From Chloroflexota bacterium (GTDB lineage Bacteria; Chloroflexota; Anaerolineae; Anaerolineales; Villigracilaceae), in NCBI GenBank assembly GCA_021796155.1, contig JAJYOO010000134.1, positions 1-6,579 of the forward strand: a stretch of 6,579 nt of DNA, read 5' to 3'. Under the pieces are notes generated by a model that saw only the letters and a list, made by a program, of their open reading frames with translations, was not told the DNA's origin and did no database searches. Positions 5,301 to 6,579 of this stretch are shown piece by piece. The position numbers and the translations under genes are program-made. Position 1 is the first letter of the stretch. Every line of letters starts with the position of its first letter.

Positions 5301-5321
5301 GATCCGGAAAGATGATAGGAT
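5293..5321 (+). promoter_or_regulatory. Probable promoter of the DUF4173 gene
   Basis: TTGTAA (5293-5298), a 17-nt spacer and TAGGAT (5316-5321) preceded by an extended TGA. Expected start is near 5328, leaving a leader of about 54 nt before ATG 5382. Both boxes match consensus at four of six positions. Confidence 0.4.
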
Positions 5322-5381
5322 TTGACGAACTTTGCGAGGGTTATTCTGCTATCCTGCGGGAAATTCATTTGGGAGATAACT

Positions 5382-6579
5382 ATGAAGAAAAATCCGAACC
5401 TGCTCTGGATCATCGTCATTGTGTTGGGCTGGCTGTTTGATTTCCTGTTCTGGGGACAATCCTTCGGGATCAACTTTGCGATCTTTACCGTGCTTTGCCT
5501 TGTCGGCGGATTTCTCATTTTGTGGATGGATCAAAAGCACGCGGCGCGCGGGACGTTCTGGCTGATTCCGTTGATTTTATTTTTCGCGGCCATCACCTTT
5601 GTCCGCACCGAACCGATGACTGTGTTCCTCGGCGCGGTGTTGACAATTTTCTTGATGGGCGTGCTGGCTGTCAGCTTCCTCGGCGGACGCTGGTTCCGTT
5701 ATGGTGTGGCAGATTACTTCAACGGCGTTCTTAAACTCATCGGGAGCATGATCGTGCGCCCGGCCATTTTTAACTCCGAAGTTCGGAATGAACAAAAAGA
5801 AAGCGGCGTGACGCGTCCGAAGGTGAATCCCTGGCCCATCGTGCGCGGCATTGTGATCGCGCTTCCCATTGTGGCAATCTTTGCCGCGTTGCTTGCCTCG
5901 GCGGACACCATTTTCAGTAATGAACTCAACTCATTTCTAAAGCTCTTCTTCGATTTGGAAAAGATTCCCGAATACATCTTTCGCTTTTGCTACATTCTCG
6001 TGATTGCCTATGCCTTGGCCGGAATCTTTCTCCATGCCGCATCACAGAGCAAGGATGAAAAGTTGATGGGTGAAGATAAACCATCTGTTCCTCAATTTCT
6101 TGGTTTTACAGAAACTACCATTGTGCTTGGCAGTGTTGCTGTTCTCTTTGCGGCCTTTGTCATCGTTCAATTTCAATATTTCTTCGGCGGACAGGCGAAC
6201 ATCAACATTCAAGGCTTTACGTATTCCGAATATGCGCGCCGCGGTTTTGGCGAATTGGTGGCAGTCGCCTTTTTTAGTTTGCTTATGATCCTTGGACTGG
6301 GCGTCATTACTCGTCGGGAAAGTGAATTGCAACGCCGTGTTTACTCAGGGTTGAGCGTGGTCATCGTCCTGCTGGTGATGGTCATGCTGGTATCTGCATA
6401 TCAGCGTTTATATCTTTATGAGACGGCGTATGGTTTTTCCCGCTTGCGGACGTATACCCACGTGGCATTGATCTGGATTGGCCTTTTGCTGGCCGCAGCT
6501 GTCGTGTTGGAGATCCTGCGACGCGAACGCTTCATGGCGTTTGCCATCTTGATCGCATCTCTTGGATTTGCAGTTTCAC
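5382..6579 (+). CDS. DUF4173-type polytopic membrane protein (3' partial)
   Basis: The frame is open from ATG 5382 to the right edge (399 codons, no stop), so the C-terminus is missing. GGGAG at 5371-5375 lies 6 nt before the ATG, a good ribosome-binding site. The protein begins MKKNPNLLWIIVIVLGWLFD, a first membrane helix, and continues with about nine to ten hydrophobic segments. A hydrophilic loop around residues 128-150 (SEVRNEQKESGVTRPKVN) splits an N-terminal helix bundle from the rest. Family marks are TYSEYARRGFGELVAV (about 282-297) and the late YETAYGFSRLRTYTHV (about 346-361), which I associate with DUF4173 (and the related DUF4153). Role unknown. It is transcribed away from the small - strand unit, with divergent promoters about 25 bp apart. 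Confidence 0.88.
   Translation, partial: MKKNPNLLWIIVIVLGWLFDFLFWGQSFGINFAIFTVLCLVGGFLILWMDQKHAARGTFWLIPLILFFAAITFVRTEPMTVFLGAVLTIFLMGVLAVSFLGGRWFRYGVADYFNGVLKLIGSMIVRPAIFNSEVRNEQKESGVTRPKVNPWPIVRGIVIALPIVAIFAALLASADTIFSNELNSFLKLFFDLEKIPEYIFRFCYILVIAYALAGIFLHAASQSKDEKLMGEDKPSVPQFLGFTETTIVLGSVAVLFAAFVIVQFQYFFGGQANINIQGFTYSEYARRGFGELVAVAFFSLLMILGLGVITRRESELQRRVYSGLSVVIVLLVMVMLVSAYQRLYLYETAYGFSRLRTYTHVALIWIGLLLAAAVVLEILRRERFMAFAILIASLGFAVS

Noticed and set aside
5322..5355. TTGACG (5322-5327) as a -35 box for the DUF4173 gene
   Set aside because: Possible -10 boxes TATTCT and TATCCT are 14 and 22 nt away, outside the normal range; the TTGTAA/TAGGAT pair has exact 17-nt spacing.
5495..5734. + strand reading frame inside the DUF4173 gene
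   Set aside because: It lies in another frame of a gene with clear family motifs and has no ribosome-binding site.
1..6579. CRISPR array, tRNA/rRNA genes, transposase, prophage, toxin-antitoxin or defence genes
   Set aside because: No regularly spaced direct repeats, no tRNA cloverleaf noticed, and none of the proteins carries such domains.

Overview
The window looks like ordinary chromosome from an uncultured-type Chloroflexota (probably Anaerolineae-like) bacterium. I infer this from the protein families, the roughly 50% GC codon use, the heptad-phased T-rich tracts and the 'CCCTGAGCGAAGTCGAAGGG'-type palindromic repeats. No phylogenetic marker is present, so the assignment is soft. There are seven conventional genes (two cut by the window edges), one candidate 18-codon gene, and one gene-poor stretch of about 550 bp rich in signals.

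Left, + strand (2-3092): the 3' part of a fused two-domain ABC permease (open through the left edge), its ATPase with a C-terminal TOBE-like domain, and a DUF402 protein whose start overlaps the ATPase stop. The first two make a typical Fe3+/thiamine/polyamine-class importer; the binding protein is not in view. A large inverted repeat (3070-3109) separates this unit from the convergent one.

Middle, - strand (4835 down to 3121): DUF2085 protein, DUF4126 protein 3 nt downstream, then an 80-residue single-span protein with four consecutive cysteines. All three are membrane proteins of unknown function. The promoter before DUF2085 lies so close to the ATG that the mRNA is predicted to be leaderless.

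4836-5381 holds no conventional gene. From left to right: the DUF2085 promoter, two palindromic repeat units, then a compact - strand unit (about 5232 down to 5060) with a consensus-like promoter, a very strong ribosome-binding site, an 18-codon ORF, a GC-rich hairpin over its stop codon whose loop is complementary to that ribosome-binding site, and a terminator hairpin. Next come a dyad and a + strand promoter.

Right, + strand (5382 to the edge): a DUF4173-type polytopic membrane protein, cut at its 3' end.

The best candidate for something undescribed is the small structured transcript at 5060-5267. Second is the set of heptad/palindrome repeats, one copy of which appears to be inserted in frame in the ABC ATPase.
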